Assembly: GCA_000447185.1 (NCBI GenBank)
Contig: KE647359.1
Span: 1 to 23,224, forward strand
From: Vairimorpha apis BRL 01
Taxonomy: Eukaryota > Microsporidia > Nosematidae
Length of the DNA stretch: 23,224 nt
Reading direction: 5' to 3'
The position numbers were made by a program, and so were the translations under genes. Below, piece by piece: positions 21,313 to 23,224 of the stretch (positions are counted from its first letter, which is position 1; every line of letters begins with the position of its first letter). Below the pieces are notes generated by a model. The model made no database searches and was not told the DNA's origin. It saw only the letters and a list, made by a program, of their open reading frames with translations.

Positions 21313-22380
21313 TTACGTATGAGGATCTTCTGGATGTATTGAATATTCACTAATAGAACTATCCTTATGATCATAAAAATGATTATAAACACTTTGTGCA
21401 TTCTCCAATTTCTTAATTAAACTTAAATTTTCTTGTTCTAGTTCTTTATTTCGTGTTTTTAAATCTTTAAATTCTTTATTAATTTTTTTATTTTTTTCTT
21501 CTAAAGATTTACATTTTTTCTTATTCTCCTCTAACTCATCATGAAATTTTTTAATATTTTTATTTAAATTTTCAAAATTTTCTTCATAATTTTCTAATTT
21601 GTACATTTTTTCAGTTTGTTCAGTTTTAAGTTTTTTTATAATTTCATTAGCAACAGTTAAATCTTTTTCTAAATTTTCATTTGTTATTCTTTTGTTTTCA
21701 AGTTCATTTTTTATATTTACATTTTCATTTTTTTCTATTTTTAAATTTGTATTTTCTTTCTCTAATTCATATATTTGATTATTCATAGTTTTAATTTCGT
21801 TAAGAAATTTTTCATTTTTTAATGTTAGGTCTGTTAATTGTTTGTGCATAGAATTTATTTTTGAGAAATTATTTTTGTTAGATTCTTCTAAATTTTTTAT
21901 TTTTCTTTGTAAAGTATTGTTATTAAAATCTTTAAGCATATTATTTTCTTTAATTAACTTAATATTGTCATTTTCAAGCCTGGTTATTAAGTCACCTAGA
22001 TATGATTTATAATCTAAATCTGAAGGTGTTGTAAATTTTAATTCTAATTTAACAATATTCCTAAATTCATTTTTCTCTACAAACATAAATTTATTATTTA
22101 CGAAATATGCATATAAATTTCCATTTTGTATGCTATAAAATAGTTTAATTAATATTTCTACAAATCTTGCGAATTCAATTATTAAATCCTGATCTCGTTT
22201 TAGGATATAAAAATCATCGTTTGAAATTGTACATATATAAAATGAAAATATATCTGTTGTGTTTATTAATTTGATTTCTAAAATATCATTATTAAAAGAT
22301 ACATCACATTTCATTTTTACAGGTACATCTTCATTGTATGAATTTATTGGGATTTTACCCGTGAAAAGAATTTCTTTCAT
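21313..22380 (-). CDS. SAS6: SAS-6-like centriolar cartwheel protein
   Basis: SAS-6 dimers join through their head domains into the nine-fold ring of the centriole cartwheel. This 355-residue protein has the right architecture: a globular head (1-134), then a continuous Lys/Glu/Asn-rich coiled coil (about 135-332) and a short tail. Head motifs are recognisable: FYICTISNDDFYILKRDQ (47-64), LIIEFARF (66-73) and VEKNEFRNIVKLELKF (101-116). These align with human SAS-6 segments such as ISEEDFQSLK, LLVDFLAF and VETNPFKHLTHLSLK (recalled from memory). F106 matches human F131, the Phe that plugs into the neighbouring head and drives ring assembly. The coiled coil keeps ANEIIKKL (244-251), an exact match to the conserved SAS-6 coiled-coil segment. 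It is shorter than the human protein (about 657 aa). The start is set by TTAACCCTGC before the ATG. XRCC4/XLF-type proteins share the fold, but the motifs favour SAS-6. Confidence 0.82.
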   Translation of the reverse strand: MKEILFTGKIPINSYNEDVPVKMKCDVSFNNDILEIKLINTTDIFSFYICTISNDDFYILKRDQDLIIEFARFVEILIKLFYSIQNGNLYAYFVNNKFMFVEKNEFRNIVKLELKFTTPSDLDYKSYLGDLITRLENDNIKLIKENNMLKDFNNNTLQRKIKNLEESNKNNFSKINSMHKQLTDLTLKNEKFLNEIKTMNNQIYELEKENTNLKIEKNENVNIKNELENKRITNENLEKDLTVANEIIKKLKTEQTEKMYKLENYEENFENLNKNIKKFHDELEENKKKCKSLEEKNKKINKEFKDLKTRNKELEQENLSLIKKLENAQSVYNHFYDHKDSSISEYSIHPEDPHT

Positions 22381-22387
22381 GCAGGGT
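22381..22387 (-). promoter_or_regulatory. CCC-type start motif of the SAS-6-like gene
   Basis: On the minus strand ACCCTGC directly precedes the ATG. It matches the CCC motif of the other genes, which shows that the SAS-6-like gene uses the same start signal as its neighbours and is not contaminant sequence. Confidence 0.6.
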
Positions 22388-22409
22388 TAAAAAAAATAAT
22401 AAATATTGA

Positions 22410-22607
22410 TTTATCTCTTTTAAGAGTCTATTTCTTTGTATTGAAGAAGAGGATACAATAACTAGGAGCAAGAGAGCAAGAGAGAATAACAGATTGATAG
22501 ATTTAATTGCTCATATTGCTGAGCATTGTGGTTTGTTTAAAAAAAATATAATAGGCTTAACAATATACCTAGACCCTCAACGATTTAAAATTAGAGTAGG
22601 TGAATAA
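22410..22607 (+). pseudogene. open coding fossil of unknown origin
   Basis: A 65-codon open frame between two stops, without an ATG, in an islet of clearly higher G+C. The product is protein-like and basic: it contains RSKRARENNRLIDLIAHIA and ends LDPQRFKIRVGE before TAA. An 8-bp tandem repeat (GAGCAAGA, 22466-22481) lies inside it and encodes part of the basic stretch. GCTCA/TGAGC (22509-22524) can form a hairpin. I do not recognise the family. A piece of a retroelement or transposon is the most likely source given the composition, but no catalytic motif is present. An LTR remnant is another option. Confidence 0.35.
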
Positions 22608-23224
22608 CAATAATGAACAAAACTTAAAAACTTTTATATTGGAAAAATGCAACTTATAACAATATATACTCATTAAACTATTTACCTCATTAATCTTATT
22701 ATCCAATACTTATTAACATTCAAATCTAAAAAATATATAACTTCGTTATTTTAAACTTTATATTACGTAAAATTATTAATGTCATTTATTAAAATTTTTT
22801 TGTTGAAACAAGTTATTTATTATATATTAGAATAGAAATGTTAATTTTTAGGTTAATATTTTATAGAAGAAAAATAACATTTTTCGAAAAACTAATTATT
22901 AGTATATTTTTTTATATCTTTAATATGTTTATAGAATAATTATATACAATCAATTAAATATTTTAATATTAGCTAAAATTTAGTTTTGTGTTTTGTTAAA
23001 ATATAAAGCAATTGATTAATTTTTAAATATATCTCCAGATAACTATTAAATAAAAATTTATTAGAATTCTAAATAAATGACCATTAAATGATCTTTTTTC
23101 AAAATTAGTGCTAATAATATAAATTAATATTTTTATAAGAAAATTTTATTTTAATAATATATTTCTTAAAATCGAGAGCAATGGAAATACACATCTCTTT
23201 ATAATCGAAGGTTTTTTAAAATGT
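22608..23224. other. gene-free A/T-rich spacer at window end
   Basis: No gene is supported. The last 60 bases are somewhat richer in G+C (…ATCGAGAGCAATGG…), but the ATG there opens only seven codons. A gene could start beyond the window edge. Confidence 0.5.

Noticed and set aside
1..23224. tRNA, rRNA or CRISPR features
   Set aside because: I saw no cloverleaf with a GTTC-type T-loop and GC stems, no rRNA signature, and no regularly spaced repeats.

Overview
The window looks like nuclear DNA of a microsporidian or a close rozellid-type relative. The spacers are almost pure A/T (for example, only 5 G/C in the 60 bases at 4921-4980). No coding region needs an intron. Several starts carry the CCC-type motif known from microsporidian genes within a few bases of the ATG: ACCCTTAG at SMC2 (1618), ACCCTTAT at the MscS-like gene (6151), ACCC touching the ATG at 12860, and ACCCTGC before the SAS-6 gene (minus strand, 22381-22387). 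The assignment is an inference, and the presence of a SAS-6 gene is the one point that sits oddly with it.

Layout. 1627-4624 (+) encodes the condensin ATPase SMC2, readable end to end but split by seven single-base frame breaks. 6160-8238 (+) is an intact eukaryotic (fungal Msy/plant MSL type) MscS mechanosensitive channel. 9938-10827 (+) is a short prenyl diphosphate synthase of the FPP/GGPP family with one frame break. 12860-13177 (+) is a small three-helix membrane protein. 14132-14947 (-) is a predicted tail-anchored protein. 16524-17478 (-) is an unrecognised three-helix protein with a long acidic/Asn-rich tail, read across two frame breaks. 20875-21311 (+) is an unrecognised small protein with one frame break. 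It meets the intact SAS-6-like gene 21313-22380 (-) tail to tail with one base between the stop codons.

Between these genes lie 0.5-2.3 kb spacers without recognisable genes. They hold islets of higher G+C that look like dead mobile-element or gene fragments: 11906-12097 with an IS630/Tc1-like motif, 19735-20007 resembling the N-terminus of an ISXO2/Merlin transposase, and 22410-22607 unrecognised. They also hold a 77-bp dispersed repeat ending in a TGTGGTAA hairpin, a 61-bp tandem duplication, and a strong GC-containing hairpin followed by five T (13662-13708) that may be a Pol III-type small RNA.

The genes do not form a pathway; this is a scatter of housekeeping and lineage-specific genes. 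Two points stand out. First, there is a SAS-6 homologue that keeps the head-domain oligomerisation Phe and the conserved coiled-coil ANEIIKKL motif, in what appears to be a centriole-less lineage. Second, four separate genes are interrupted almost only at A-runs, nearly always needing one extra A on the coding strand. This may be assembly error, true decay, or slippage at poly-A that restores the frame.
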